From contig NZ_FOVN01000005.1 of NCBI RefSeq assembly GCF_900115185.1, forward strand, positions 7,501-71,500: DNA of 64,000 bases. The letters run 5' to 3'. Position numbers and translations under genes: made by a program. Below are positions 1 to 8,790 of this stretch, piece after piece (within the stretch, counting starts at the first letter, position 1; each line of letters begins with the position of its first letter). Origin of the DNA: Algorimicrobium echini (GTDB taxonomy: Bacteria > Bacteroidota > Bacteroidia > Flavobacteriales > Flavobacteriaceae). Under the pieces are notes generated by a model. It was not told where the DNA came from, did no database searches, and saw only the letters and a list, made by a program, of their open reading frames with translations.

Positions 1-564
1 GTGGTTGAAACTGGCGAAGCTGCTTTTTATGGCCCAAAATTAGATTTTATGGTTAAAGATGCTTTAGGTAGGCAATGGCAATTAGGTACTATTCAAGTAG
101 ATTATAACTTACCTGAGCGTTTTGAATTATCTTACAAAGGCAGTGATAATGAACAACACCGACCTGTAATGATTCACCGTGCACCTTTTGGAAGCATGGA
201 ACGGTTTGTTGCTATTTTGCTTGAACATACTGCCGGAAACTTCCCGTTGTGGTTAGTACCAGATCAAGTAATTGTATTATCTATTAGTGAGAAATATGAA
301 AAATACGCGAAAAAAGTTTTAAATTTGCTAGAAAATGACGAAATTCGCGCCCTAATTGATAATAGAAATGAAACTATGGGTAAAAAAATTCGGGAAGCCG
401 AAATGAAAAAAATCCCATATATGATTATTGTTGGTGAAAATGAAGAACAAGAAGGTAAAATTTCAGTTCGTCAGCATGGTGGTGAAGACCTTGGCATGAT
501 TTCTGTACAAGAATTCACCGATATATTGAACAAAGAAGTCAATAAAACATTAAAGAAATTTTAA
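1..564 (+). CDS. thrS: Threonyl-tRNA synthetase, C-terminal part (cut by window start)
   Basis: Charges tRNA-Thr with threonine in the cytoplasm. The frame is open at base 1, so only about 187 C-terminal codons are present. The visible part holds the end of the class II catalytic core ([17 protein letters not shown], then the motif-3 segment [11 protein letters not shown] near residues 59-69), followed by the anticodon-binding domain (about residues 85-180, with [20 protein letters not shown]). It is followed at 34 bp by infC, then rpmI and rplT, the usual translation cluster. The GTG at base 1 is an internal valine codon, not a start. Confidence 0.97.
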   Translation: MVETGEAAFYGPKLDFMVKDALGRQWQLGTIQVDYNLPERFELSYKGSDNEQHRPVMIHRAPFGSMERFVAILLEHTAGNFPLWLVPDQVIVLSISEKYEKYAKKVLNLLENDEIRALIDNRNETMGKKIREAEMKKIPYMIIVGENEEQEGKISVRQHGGEDLGMISVQEFTDILNKEVNKTLKKF

Positions 565-597
565 TAAAAAATTAAGTTAAACTAAAATTATAAGGCC

Positions 598-1152
598 ATA
601 GCAATACGTAGAAGAAGACAAGCTCCTCGTCGAGTAAATCAAGAAGATCAGCACAGAATCAACACTAAAATTAGGGTAGAAAAAGTGCGTTTAGTAGGTG
701 ACAATGTTGAAGTAGGAATCTACCCAACAAAAGAAGCATTAGCAATAGCTGATGAGCAAGGGCTTGACCTTGTTGAAATATCGCCAAAAGCAGATCCTCC
801 TGTTTGTAAAGTGATGGATTATAAAAAGTTTCTTTACGAACAAAAGAAACGTGAAAAAGCATTAAAAGCGAAAGCTTCTAAAGTTGTCGTAAAAGAAATT
901 CGTTTCGGTCCTCAAACAGATGATCATGATTACGAGTTTAAAAAGAAACATGCTGAAAAATTTTTACAAGAAGGCGCTAAATTAAAAGCGTTTGTTTTCT
1001 TTAAAGGTCGATCTATTGTTTTTAAAGAACAAGGACAAATTCTATTACTGCGTTTAGCGCAAGATTTAGAAGATTTAGGTAAAGTAGAACAAATGCCTAA
1101 ATTAGAAGGTAAGCGTATGACCATGTTTATTGCTCCAAAAAAATCAAAATAA
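598..1152 (+). CDS. infC: Translation initiation factor IF-3, probable AUA start
   Basis: IF-3 binds the 30S subunit and checks start-codon pairing. The body ([19 protein letters not shown], the KVMDYKKF linker region and the C-domain with [16 protein letters not shown]) is clear. No ATG precedes the conserved N-terminus. The frame reads back from the GTG at 685 through [14 protein letters not shown] to [11 protein letters not shown] and the codon ATA at 598-600; a stop (TAA) lies in frame at 583. Starting at 598 gives 184 residues, normal for the family, while the GTG at 685 would remove 29 conserved residues. Rare start codons (AUU in E. coli) are the known basis of IF-3 autoregulation. An AAGG lies 3-6 bases before the start. 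Confidence 0.93.
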   Translation: MAIRRRRQAPRRVNQEDQHRINTKIRVEKVRLVGDNVEVGIYPTKEALAIADEQGLDLVEISPKADPPVCKVMDYKKFLYEQKKREKALKAKASKVVVKEIRFGPQTDDHDYEFKKKHAEKFLQEGAKLKAFVFFKGRSIVFKEQGQILLLRLAQDLEDLGKVEQMPKLEGKRMTMFIAPKKSK

Positions 1153-1160
1153 AAGAAAAG

Positions 1161-1183
1161 CTGTTCTCGACGCTTCGAGACAG
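1161..1183 (+). promoter_or_regulatory. Intercistronic hairpin between infC and rpmI
   Basis: The sequence can fold as CTGT-CTCGA / TCGAG-ACAG with one bulged T and a CGCT loop. No T run follows, so it is not an obvious terminator. It could stabilise or process the mRNA, or take part in ribosomal protein feedback in the rpmI-rplT leader; that role is inferred only from position. Confidence 0.4.
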
Positions 1184-1224
1184 ATTAAAGATAGTAAGCG
1201 AAATAACTTAAACTAGGAAGAAAA

Positions 1225-1422
1225 ATGCCTAAAATGAAAACCAAATCTAGTGCCAAGAAAAGATTTAAAATTACTGGTACTGGTAAAATTAAAAGAAAGC
1301 ACGCTTTTAAGAGTCACATCTTAACAAAGAAATCTAAAAAGCGTAAGTTAGCATTAACGCACAGTACATTAGTACATGACAATGATGTTAATAGTATTAA
1401 GGAACAATTACGATTAAAATAA
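1225..1422 (+). CDS. rpmI: 50S ribosomal protein L35
   Basis: Small, very basic protein of the large ribosomal subunit. The 65 residues begin [15 protein letters not shown] and contain [12 protein letters not shown]-like basic segments ([14 protein letters not shown]) typical of L35. It sits between infC and rplT in the conserved infC-rpmI-rplT order and is probably cotranscribed with them. An AGGAAG stretch lies just upstream of the ATG. Confidence 0.97.
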   Translation: MPKMKTKSSAKKRFKITGTGKIKRKHAFKSHILTKKSKKRKLALTHSTLVHDNDVNSIKEQLRLK

Positions 1423-1518
1423 TTGTAAATACGTTCGGTTAAAATTATATATAAACCCTGGAGTTAGGCTCAAAAAAGTATCTGAAAAAGATCGCCTACT
1501 ACAAAAAAATTTAAAATT

Positions 1519-1863
1519 ATGCCAAGATCAGTAAATTCTGTTGCCAAAAGAGCCAGAAGAAAAAAGGTGCTTAAACAAGCAAAAGGATACTTTGGACGTC
1601 GTAAAAACGTTTGGACAGTAGCCAAAAATGCGGTTGATAAAGCGATGCAATATTCGTACAGAGACCGTAGAAACAAAAAGAGAACATTCCGTGCTTTATG
1701 GATTCAACGTATTAACGCTGGAGCTAGACAACATGGTATGTCTTACTCACAGTTTATGGGTAAAATGAAAGCTAATAATATTGAATTAAATCGTAAGGTT
1801 TTAGCAGATTTAGCTATGAATAACCCAGAAGCTTTTGCAGCTGTAGTAAATAAAGTAAAGTAA
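1519..1863 (+). CDS. rplT: 50S ribosomal protein L20
   Basis: RNA-binding protein of the large subunit, needed for early 50S assembly. The 114 residues start [16 protein letters not shown] and contain [10 protein letters not shown] and the [20 protein letters not shown] segment, all standard for L20, at full length. It is the last gene of the thrS-infC-rpmI-rplT operon and is followed by a strong terminator at 1903-1936. In other bacteria L20 represses this operon; no leader pseudoknot could be confirmed here by eye. Confidence 0.98.
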   Translation: MPRSVNSVAKRARRKKVLKQAKGYFGRRKNVWTVAKNAVDKAMQYSYRDRRNKKRTFRALWIQRINAGARQHGMSYSQFMGKMKANNIELNRKVLADLAMNNPEAFAAVVNKVK

Positions 1864-1902
1864 GGCGTTTCGCCTATTGTAAAACATATTTCGCTTATAA
1901 TT

Positions 1903-1936
1903 AAAATCCGAATCTTAATTGATTCGGATTTTTTTT
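1903..1936 (+). terminator. Rho-independent terminator after rplT
   Basis: Twelve-base stem AAAATCCGAATC / GATTCGGATTTT around the loop TTAATT, followed by a T run. It closes the translation operon. Confidence 0.9.
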
Positions 1937-1946
1937 GTCCTGAAAT

Positions 1947-1982
1947 AAAAAAAACAGCGACATCCAAACTGAATATCGCTGC
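1947..1982 (-). terminator. Second terminator-like hairpin, minus strand
   Basis: Stem CAGCGA / TCGCTG with a poly-A tract on the plus strand (poly-U on the minus transcript). Sequence is related to the hairpin at 2194-2231 but the stem is shorter and the loop differs. Confidence 0.55.
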
Positions 1983-2193
1983 CTCATGCTAATTAATCAA
2001 ATCCCTTAATTTAATTAATGTTGAGTATTTAAACCCATGATAAATTGACTGTAATAGCTTTACAGAACTAAACTATAACTAAATTTACTACTCACAAAAA
2101 AGACGTTTTGAAATGCAGCACTTTGTATGTGAATGCAATATAACACGGCTATTCATATTTCTATTTTATAATATATCACATGGAGACATTCAT

Positions 2194-2231
2194 AAAAAAA
2201 CAGCGATATCAATTCTGATAGTCGCTGTTTT
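2194..2231 (-). terminator. Terminator of the T9SS LRR/LamG gene
   Basis: On the minus strand the stem AAACAGCGA / TCGCTGTTT is followed by a run of seven T. It lies about 40 bases past the stop codon at 2270. Confidence 0.8.
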
Positions 2232-2269
2232 CAACTTAACCTAAATAGCCTTTTTAATTATTGAGTTCA

Positions 2270-5005
2270 TTAGTACTTTACAACTCTTTTAATAATTTCA
2301 TTTTGATTTACTTCTATTTTTAAAAGATAAACGCCACCCTCATAGTTGCTCAAATCTATGATAGATTTCGTGGATGTTTCTGTTTTATTTGATAACAGCC
2401 TCCCGTTTAAATCATAAAGTGAAATTTTTGAGTCCAAAGCATTCGGAAAGCTAATGGAAACATGACCACTTGTTGGGTTTGGATACACGCGAACATTTTT
2501 TAAAGCTCCCACCTCTTCTAAACCTAAAGTGTCTTGAACATTTACGACAATTTCTACACGTGCACTTTCGCATCCATTTGCATTTGTACTAGCTACCCAA
2601 TAGGAAGTTAAGCCAATTGCGGATGTATTTGGTGTAGGTGCTGTTGTTGTACCTGTTCCTCCTGTTTCTGTTGTGTACCATAATAAACCTGTACCTTCGG
2701 TTGCTGCTGTTAATGGGTTGGCAGTATCTCCTAATTCATAGGTTATTAAGGTTGTAGTTGTAGGTATATTTGGTATAGTAGAACCACTTGTTACAGGTGA
2801 TCCAGCTAAAAAGTTTTGGGTTTGACCTGTTAACACCGAATTGTTATTTATAGTTGCATTATTTTGGTTTGCTGTAGCATCAAATATAGTGGTAATACTA
2901 GTATTATTTACAGCATTCAAACCTTGGTTAAATTTATAGTAAACCAATAACCCTGATTCCGTACCCTGCAATTCACAGTTTTTATTTGCATTAATTTGCT
3001 CCTCTGTTCTTGGTAGGTCCCATACTCTATACTCATCTATAGCTGCATTTCCAGTACCAATTTGGGATATATTAAATTCTTCAATAGGTACCATAGGCGT
3101 AAAAGTGCTATCTAAAATACCGTCTATATAAAAACTGTATGAGTTGGATGAGTTTCTGCTTAAGGCTATATGATGCCAATCATCATCCGTTAAAGCTAGA
3201 TTAGATACAAATTGTTCTTGGTAATCATAAAAATTCGAAATTCGAAAATTTAGTTTATTATCTTGATCAACATTGAACGTATAAAAATTATAGATCTCAA
3301 CTTCATCAATACCAGTTAAAATGTAAAGAGCTTCCGAAGTTTTAACCCAAAGTTCTACGGTAAATGCATTTGGTAAATTAAGTCCACCATCGTCATCATT
3401 TATATAAAAGGCATTTGATGCTCCATTATTAGATGTACCCATACGGTAATGGTCTGCTGGTATTGCCACTTCAACCACAATTTCTAAACGCTCACTTTCG
3501 CAACCGCTATCATTGGTGCTTGACACCCAATAAGAAGTTGAACCAACAGTATCTGTACTAGGTGTTGGTGCATTTCCATTACCAGTTCCTCCTGTTTCCA
3601 TTGTGTACCATAATAAACCTGTACCATTAGAACCTGTTGTTGCTGTTAGAGGACTTGCTGTATCGTTTTGGGTATACGTTACTGGAGTCGTAACTGTCGC
3701 TTCAGAAGGAATTATTGAACCTGTTGTTACAGGTGAACCTGCTAACCAGTTAGATGTGCTTCCTGTTAAAGCAAAATTATTTAAATACCCATTATTTGCA
3801 TTTGTTGTAGCGTCAGTTAACGTATTATTCCCAGCATTGTTTCCAGCATCATTACCTTGGTTGAATTTGTAATAGGCTACTAAACCTGTTTCCGTACCTT
3901 GCAGTTCACAATCTTTTGAACCATTTATCTGTTCTGCTGTTCTGGTAACATTCCAAATACGAATATCATCCATATCACCTTTAAAAAAGCGACCAGAATA
4001 TATTGGATTGTTTCCTATTAACACCGTCTGCGCATTGTTATTAATAATCCCAGAAGCGGTAGCTTGAGTCTCTAATACACCATCTATATATATCTTAATA
4101 GCATTATCACCTAAAGTTGCAGCTATATGATGCCAATTTCCATCGTTTATATTTGAAATTGAATTAATCTCTTGTGTAGGAGTTACGCCGCTACAGGTAA
4201 AATTCACAGTTCCTGAATCATTTAAATGCAACCTCCAACTATCATCCCCTTTTACCACTAAAGCATCCCATTGTTGCGGCATCACGCTTGAATTCACCCA
4301 AAGCTCTACAGTCATTTGATTTGTAAAATCGAAATTGGCCTCATTTGGTATACTAACCTGATCATTAACACCGTCAAAATTTAAATGGGTTGCTGGTGGT
4401 GGTGGCAAAATGTTCCCGAAATCTTGCCAAACTGATGCTGCTTGATAAGATGCTACAGTACCAGAGGGAACATTTAATGTTGCTGCTCCAATATTTACAC
4501 CACTAAAAACATTGTTATTAATAGATAATGGTGTTACCCATTCGACTGTAACCGAGGTCAAAGTATTACAAAATTCAAATGCATTAATACTAATATTTGT
4601 GACTGAACTAGGAATAACCACAGAAGTTAAACTAAAACACGCATTAAATGAAAGCTGTCCAATACTTGTAACAGAATCTCCCATGTCTACAGTGGATAAA
4701 TTTGTACAAAATCGAAACGCACTATTCCTTATTTCAGTAACGGTATTTGGTATTGTAATTGAAGTTAAAGTTGTGCTATTTTGAAACGCAGCATCTAAAA
4801 TTGAAACGACAGTATAAGTAACACCAGCGTTTTGAACTGTTGAAGGAACTATTAATTCCCCTACATAACTTGCAGACGAAGTAACACCCACTGTATTGTT
4901 AGTTGTTGAAACAACAGAATAATTAACACCACCTACAGAAAAGGTTTGAGCGGAAACTGTAGTTGCAACCACTACAGCAAAAAATAAAAGTAATTTTAGT
5001 TTCAT
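2270..5005 (-). CDS. Secreted LRR/LamG repeat protein with T9SS sorting domain
   Basis: Predicted surface or secreted protein of 911 residues exported by Sec and then the type IX system. A signal peptide (MKLKLLLFFAVVVATTVSAQ) is followed by BspA-type leucine-rich repeats (about residues 50-200; repeated SxxIPxSVTxIxxxAF pattern), then two copies of a module made of a LamG/concanavalin-like domain (WHHIAATLGDNAIKIYIDG; WHHIALSRNSSNSYSFYIDG) plus an Ig-like segment ending GCESERLEIVVEV / GCESARVEIVVNV. The C-terminus (VRVYPNPTSGHVSISF ... GGVYLLKIE) is a type A sorting domain. Such proteins commonly mediate adhesion or glycan binding; the ligand is not deducible. A good promoter lies at 5037-5066. 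Confidence 0.85.
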   Translation of the reverse strand: MKLKLLLFFAVVVATTVSAQTFSVGGVNYSVVSTTNNTVGVTSSASYVGELIVPSTVQNAGVTYTVVSILDAAFQNSTTLTSITIPNTVTEIRNSAFRFCTNLSTVDMGDSVTSIGQLSFNACFSLTSVVIPSSVTNISINAFEFCNTLTSVTVEWVTPLSINNNVFSGVNIGAATLNVPSGTVASYQAASVWQDFGNILPPPPATHLNFDGVNDQVSIPNEANFDFTNQMTVELWVNSSVMPQQWDALVVKGDDSWRLHLNDSGTVNFTCSGVTPTQEINSISNINDGNWHHIAATLGDNAIKIYIDGVLETQATASGIINNNAQTVLIGNNPIYSGRFFKGDMDDIRIWNVTRTAEQINGSKDCELQGTETGLVAYYKFNQGNDAGNNAGNNTLTDATTNANNGYLNNFALTGSTSNWLAGSPVTTGSIIPSEATVTTPVTYTQNDTASPLTATTGSNGTGLLWYTMETGGTGNGNAPTPSTDTVGSTSYWVSSTNDSGCESERLEIVVEVAIPADHYRMGTSNNGASNAFYINDDDGGLNLPNAFTVELWVKTSEALYILTGIDEVEIYNFYTFNVDQDNKLNFRISNFYDYQEQFVSNLALTDDDWHHIALSRNSSNSYSFYIDGILDSTFTPMVPIEEFNISQIGTGNAAIDEYRVWDLPRTEEQINANKNCELQGTESGLLVYYKFNQGLNAVNNTSITTIFDATANQNNATINNNSVLTGQTQNFLAGSPVTSGSTIPNIPTTTTLITYELGDTANPLTAATEGTGLLWYTTETGGTGTTTAPTPNTSAIGLTSYWVASTNANGCESARVEIVVNVQDTLGLEEVGALKNVRVYPNPTSGHVSISFPNALDSKISLYDLNGRLLSNKTETSTKSIIDLSNYEGGVYLLKIEVNQNEIIKRVVKY

Positions 5006-5036
5006 AAAAAAATTTAGTTTGAATTAATTGTCGTCC

Positions 5037-5066
5037 AAAACTAAATTTTAATCCATGAACTGCAAA
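5037..5066 (-). promoter_or_regulatory. Bacteroidota-type promoter for the LRR/LamG gene
   Basis: On the minus strand, TTG (5066-5064), a 19-base spacer and TAGTTTTG (5044-5037) match the Bacteroidota consensus TTG-N19-TAnnTTTG. The -7 element ends 32 bases before the ATG at 5005. Confidence 0.7.
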
Positions 5067-5104
5067 TAAACAGGGATGAAATACATTTGTTTGTATGTAA
5101 AAGA

Positions 5105-5773
5105 CTACTTAAAGCCTTTTATATAGGTTCGGGATAATGGAATTTCTACGTCATTAACAAATACGGAAGAGGCTGTTATACGAAGCACTTTACTTTTATT
5201 TACAACATATGACCGATGGGTTTGTTTAAATATATCTAATGGTAGTTGTTTAAAAATAGTACTTAAGGACTGCCTAATTGTATATTTTTTAGAAGTTGTA
5301 TAAATATTACTATAATTACCGTCAGCCATAATGTATTTAATAGCATCATATTCTAAATTCACAATGTCATATCCATCTTTAAACTGAAAACTTTGCTTTT
5401 GTTTTTTCTGAATAGCTAAACTAATGGATGCCAAAACATCTACTCTTTTAATTGGTTTTGTTAAATAAGCATCTGGATTCGTTTTTAAAGCTTCATTCAT
5501 TAATGCAAAATCAGACTGTCCTGTGATAAAAATAACCGTTGCGTTTGTGTTTTTAGATTTTGATAATTCAATCCCGTCATTTAAACCACTTAAGTTGATA
5601 TCCATTAAAATAATATCTGGTAGAAAGGAAGCCATTTCATGCAAAGCTGAGTTCTTATCGTGAACTATTTTTAAATTAGAAAATTGTTCATCCTGTAACA
5701 AATCAGCAATATATTCCGCTATAATCACATCATCCTCTACAATAAGAATTTTAGTGTTTTGGTAACTAGTCAT
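5105..5773 (-). CDS. LytTR-family response regulator
   Basis: Two-component response regulator of 222 residues. The receiver domain (about 5-125) has the acidic pair D14/D15, the phospho-acceptor D58 in LMDINLSG, and K106 in TKPIK. The C-terminal half is a LytTR DNA-binding domain (EYDAIKYIMADGNYSNIYT ... THRSYVVNK). The start is set at 5773 (MTSYQNTKILIVEDD); upstream in-frame starts would add 12 unconserved residues. The ATG overlaps the end of the histidine kinase gene by 8 bases, which points to translational coupling and a cognate pair. Targets are unknown; the secreted protein gene at 7468 is the obvious partner in the same unit. Confidence 0.92.
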   Translation of the reverse strand: MTSYQNTKILIVEDDVIIAEYIADLLQDEQFSNLKIVHDKNSALHEMASFLPDIILMDINLSGLNDGIELSKSKNTNATVIFITGQSDFALMNEALKTNPDAYLTKPIKRVDVLASISLAIQKKQKQSFQFKDGYDIVNLEYDAIKYIMADGNYSNIYTTSKKYTIRQSLSTIFKQLPLDIFKQTHRSYVVNKSKVLRITASSVFVNDVEIPLSRTYIKGFK

Positions 5774-7466
5774 TAGTAATGTGTTTTTCAAATGAAAAAG
5801 AGAATCCATTATCGGTTTCTATTTGATACTCTATTTTTAACTGACGGCAAATTTTATCAATTAGTTTTGGCTTGACCTCTTTATTTTTTTCGCGTGAACC
5901 AGTATCGGAATAATTAAAATACATCCTGTTTTCTTTGTGAGTCAATCTGAAATTTATCGTTTTGCTGTCTTCCTTATCGAAGGCATGTTTAATGGAATTG
6001 ATACACAACTCTGAAAGTAGTAAGCCAAAATACATGGCATGATCTGAAGAAATATCAACAGAATCGATTTTAAAATCGGTTTGAATATCGTTCTCCTTAA
6101 AGACCTCGAAAAAGCTAACCTTTACATCATTCAAATAGTTTGCAACATCTACTTTACTTTTATCTTTATTTTTATATAAATGTTTATGAAGGGTTGAAAT
6201 GGCTTCCACTTTAGTCAGAATATTTTTTAATTCAAATCGCTCTTGACCTTTCGTGTTTTTCAACTGGTCTGAAATAAGAATAACTACCAACTGCAAGTTG
6301 TTATTGATACGATGATTTGCTTCACTTAACAAAAACTCATTTTCTTCCGACAAAATTTTCAATTGTTTATTGGTACTTTTTTCCTTTTTCAAAAAATATG
6401 CAATTAAGACGGTAATAATAAGGGCTGCCAAAAATAGACTAATACTAACATAAAGCTTGATTTTGTTGGAAGCCAATGCTTTATTTTTATTTTCAATTTC
6501 AAGGGTATTTATCTTAATTTCATTTTCTTTTTCAGTTAATTTATACTTTTCCTCAAGTTCAAATAAAAATTTATCATGTTCCAGTTTATTATATTTTTCG
6601 GAAAGAATAATTCTATTAAGCAAATAGTCATAGGCCTTTTCTGTATTGCCTAATTTTTTATATGTTTCATAAACATTTATGGTTACTATAATTTCATTAA
6701 ATAATAAGTGATTAGCTTTTGCGAAAGCTATAGCTTCTAGGCTTACTTGTAACGCTTTTTCTAATTGATCATCTTTAATTAAAGCATTAGTATAGTTGAT
6801 ATATACATCAGCTTGATGTTGTATTAGGCTGTTATTATTGGCATAATTTAATAAATCCTCAAAATATGCAATAGCGCCTTTTATATCTCCTCTTCGCTCA
6901 TAAACACTAGCTAATTCTAATTTTGAATAAAATATATTATCCTTGTGATTTACCTTTTCTGCCAATTTTAAAGATTTATTAGCATAAACTATTACAGAAT
7001 CTAAATTGCCAAAATGTTGTGAAAAAAGTGAAGCGCGTCTATTGTAGTAACTAGATAAGTCAAATTCATTTATAATATTTTTTTTTAAAATTGACTCTGC
7101 ATTTTTTTGATGTTCTATTGCCTCTTTAAACAAACCTCGTTTTCTATAAAACTCAATCATTTTAACATGATATAGAAACTTTAATTGCTTATTTCCTAAT
7201 TCCTCAATATCCGTATATGCCTCAATTAAATAGTGATTGGTTTTTTTGAAATCTAACTTAAGCTTATAGATATCAGCCAATCCAATAAGTAACTTTACTT
7301 TTTGTTCTGGACTTTTAGGTTCAGTTAAATGAGAATTATAAAACGAAATAGCATCATCCAACTTGTTTTCATAAATCAGGTTTTGACCATAACTGATAAT
7401 GGAATCATTTTGAGAAAACGATAATAGCGAAAAAAGTAAAAAAAGAAAAGCGATAGTATGCTTCAT
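5766..7466 (-). CDS. TPR-containing sensor histidine kinase (HisKA_2 type)
   Basis: Membrane sensor kinase of 566 residues. A signal peptide (MKHTIAFLFLLFSLLSFSQ) leads a periplasmic TPR region (about 25-300), a coiled coil (300-335), one membrane helix (about 337-358) and a kinase core with the phospho-acceptor H385 in EANHRINNNLQ, N490 in LSELCINSIKHAF and a DTGS motif at 521. The NHRINNNLQ form is that of HisKA_2/HWE-like kinases. The start at 7466 is chosen because it begins the signal peptide; the stop of the upstream gene is 1 base before it (TAG-A-ATG). The glycine-rich G box is poorly conserved (KLIDKICRQLKI lacks G.GL), which is worth noting. Partner regulator is at 5105. Confidence 0.88.
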   Translation of the reverse strand: MKHTIAFLFLLFSLLSFSQNDSIISYGQNLIYENKLDDAISFYNSHLTEPKSPEQKVKLLIGLADIYKLKLDFKKTNHYLIEAYTDIEELGNKQLKFLYHVKMIEFYRKRGLFKEAIEHQKNAESILKKNIINEFDLSSYYNRRASLFSQHFGNLDSVIVYANKSLKLAEKVNHKDNIFYSKLELASVYERRGDIKGAIAYFEDLLNYANNNSLIQHQADVYINYTNALIKDDQLEKALQVSLEAIAFAKANHLLFNEIIVTINVYETYKKLGNTEKAYDYLLNRIILSEKYNKLEHDKFLFELEEKYKLTEKENEIKINTLEIENKNKALASNKIKLYVSISLFLAALIITVLIAYFLKKEKSTNKQLKILSEENEFLLSEANHRINNNLQLVVILISDQLKNTKGQERFELKNILTKVEAISTLHKHLYKNKDKSKVDVANYLNDVKVSFFEVFKENDIQTDFKIDSVDISSDHAMYFGLLLSELCINSIKHAFDKEDSKTINFRLTHKENRMYFNYSDTGSREKNKEVKPKLIDKICRQLKIEYQIETDNGFSFSFEKHITND

Positions 7467-7467
7467 T

Positions 7468-8724
7468 CTAGGTCTTTTGTTTCTTCTTTCTAGCGGCTGG
7501 AAACAGTACATTATTCAAAATTAAACGATAGCCTGGAGATGTTGGATATAAATCCAATTCTGTTTTCGGGTCGCCTACTTTATGTGTATAATCTTCAGGA
7601 TCATGACCACCATAAAATGTAAAAAAGCCTTTTCCTTTAATACCATGAATATATTTGGCCTCACCATTGGTTTTATTTTCTCCTAAAACCAGCACATTGG
7701 CTTTTATCTGATCGCGACTGTAAGAGGTAGTTTGCCCCATAAATCCCTTAACTAAAGCCGTATGATTTTGGTTTAACATGGTTGGAATTGGATCCCATTT
7801 AGCTGAAAAATCCATTAATGTAAAATAATCGGTCATTTTTGGAATTTGCCGTTTGGTAGTCATATCAATGGATGAAAACTCATAAACATTGGGGTCTCGC
7901 TCTAGAATAAAATCCTTAAAGGCGAAGGTTCTATTATAATCTATTTTATTTTGATAGTTAGCATCGCTAGCATCACCATCAAACATCGGCTCGCAAATAT
8001 CCACACCATCAGCCGATAAAGCAATATCAAAACTATCTGTTGCACTACACATAGCAAACATAAAACCACCTCCAATAACGTATTCTCTAATTTTATTGGC
8101 TACAGCTAATTTCTCATCGGAAACCTTATCATAACCCAATCGTTTTGCCAACGCTTCAGCTGCCTTTTTTTCTTCAATATACCAAGAGACGGCTTTGTAA
8201 TTAGCATAAAACTTTCCATATTGTCCCGTAAAATCTTCATGATGCAAGTGTAACCAATCATACAACAACAACGCATCATTTAGCACTTCCTCATCATAAA
8301 TGGTTTCATAAGGAATTTCAGCATAGGTTAACACCATGGTTACAGCATCATCCCATGGTAAATTACCTTTTGGTGAGTAAACCGCAATTTTTGGTGCTTT
8401 TTCTAGAATAACCGATTCCATATTTTTACTCGGACTACTAATTTCAGTTAGAATGCTTTCTACTTTAGAGTCAGAAAGTACTTCAAAGGATACACCACGA
8501 ATTTGACACTCCCGTTGAATACGTTCGGTATCTGGTAGTAGAAATGAACCACCTCTGTAATTTAATAACCAATTTACTTTTAACTGATTATCCAAAGTCC
8601 AATAGGTAATACCATAAGCTTTCAGATGGTTTTTCTGGCTTTCGGCATCCATAGGAATTAAAATATAGGATGCAAAACTATTTAAGGTAAACAAAAACAG
8701 TAAAAGAGTGGTAAACTTTTTCAT
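7468..8724 (-). CDS. Secreted protein of unknown function, GATase1/ThuA-like features
   Basis: Conserved Bacteroidota protein of 418 residues with a signal peptide (MKKFTTLLLFLFTLNSFAS). Relatives have, as I recall, often been labelled asparagine synthetase B, but no AsnB glutaminase or ATP-pyrophosphatase motif is visible and the protein is exported. What can be seen: a nucleophile-elbow-like segment GGGFMFAMCSATD (218-230, C226), a histidine-rich segment DWLHLHHEDFTGQYGKFY (156-173), and a late GGHDPEDYTH (372-381) followed by LILNNVLFPA, an arrangement reminiscent of class I amidotransferase-like/ThuA folds (inference). Start at 8724 begins the signal peptide. It is the first gene of a unit with the kinase and regulator, 1 base apart from the kinase. 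Confidence 0.75.
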   Translation of the reverse strand: MKKFTTLLLFLFTLNSFASYILIPMDAESQKNHLKAYGITYWTLDNQLKVNWLLNYRGGSFLLPDTERIQRECQIRGVSFEVLSDSKVESILTEISSPSKNMESVILEKAPKIAVYSPKGNLPWDDAVTMVLTYAEIPYETIYDEEVLNDALLLYDWLHLHHEDFTGQYGKFYANYKAVSWYIEEKKAAEALAKRLGYDKVSDEKLAVANKIREYVIGGGFMFAMCSATDSFDIALSADGVDICEPMFDGDASDANYQNKIDYNRTFAFKDFILERDPNVYEFSSIDMTTKRQIPKMTDYFTLMDFSAKWDPIPTMLNQNHTALVKGFMGQTTSYSRDQIKANVLVLGENKTNGEAKYIHGIKGKGFFTFYGGHDPEDYTHKVGDPKTELDLYPTSPGYRLILNNVLFPAARKKKQKT

Positions 8725-8790
8725 AGCTGAAATATACTGAAAAAATAAGCCTTTCAAATTAATTTAAACTAATTTTAACCTGCAGAAAAA

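Larger units (their letters stand above)
1937..2269. other. Gene-free gap with two similar minus-strand hairpins
   Basis: The stretch between rplT and the T9SS gene has no convincing coding frame; the longest minus-strand possibility seen is about 23 codons. It holds two terminator-like hairpins of related sequence (1947-1982 and 2194-2231), listed separately. The roughly 210 bases between them show nothing else recognisable. Confidence 0.6.

Noticed and set aside
685-1152. infC starting at GTG 685
   Set aside because: It would delete 29 residues conserved in IF-3 ([19 protein letters not shown] and following); the reading frame continues back to an ATA codon.
1990-2190. Small peptide gene between the two terminators
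   Set aside because: The best minus-strand frame is about 23 codons without a recognisable signal or conserved feature.
3603-3872. Plus-strand frames inside the T9SS gene (also 4512-4784)
   Set aside because: They lie opposite the repeat-rich coding sequence, have no signal or domain, and follow its composition.
7468-8724. Asparagine synthetase B
   Set aside because: No N-terminal glutaminase Cys2 and no ATP-pyrophosphatase motif are visible, and the protein has a signal peptide.
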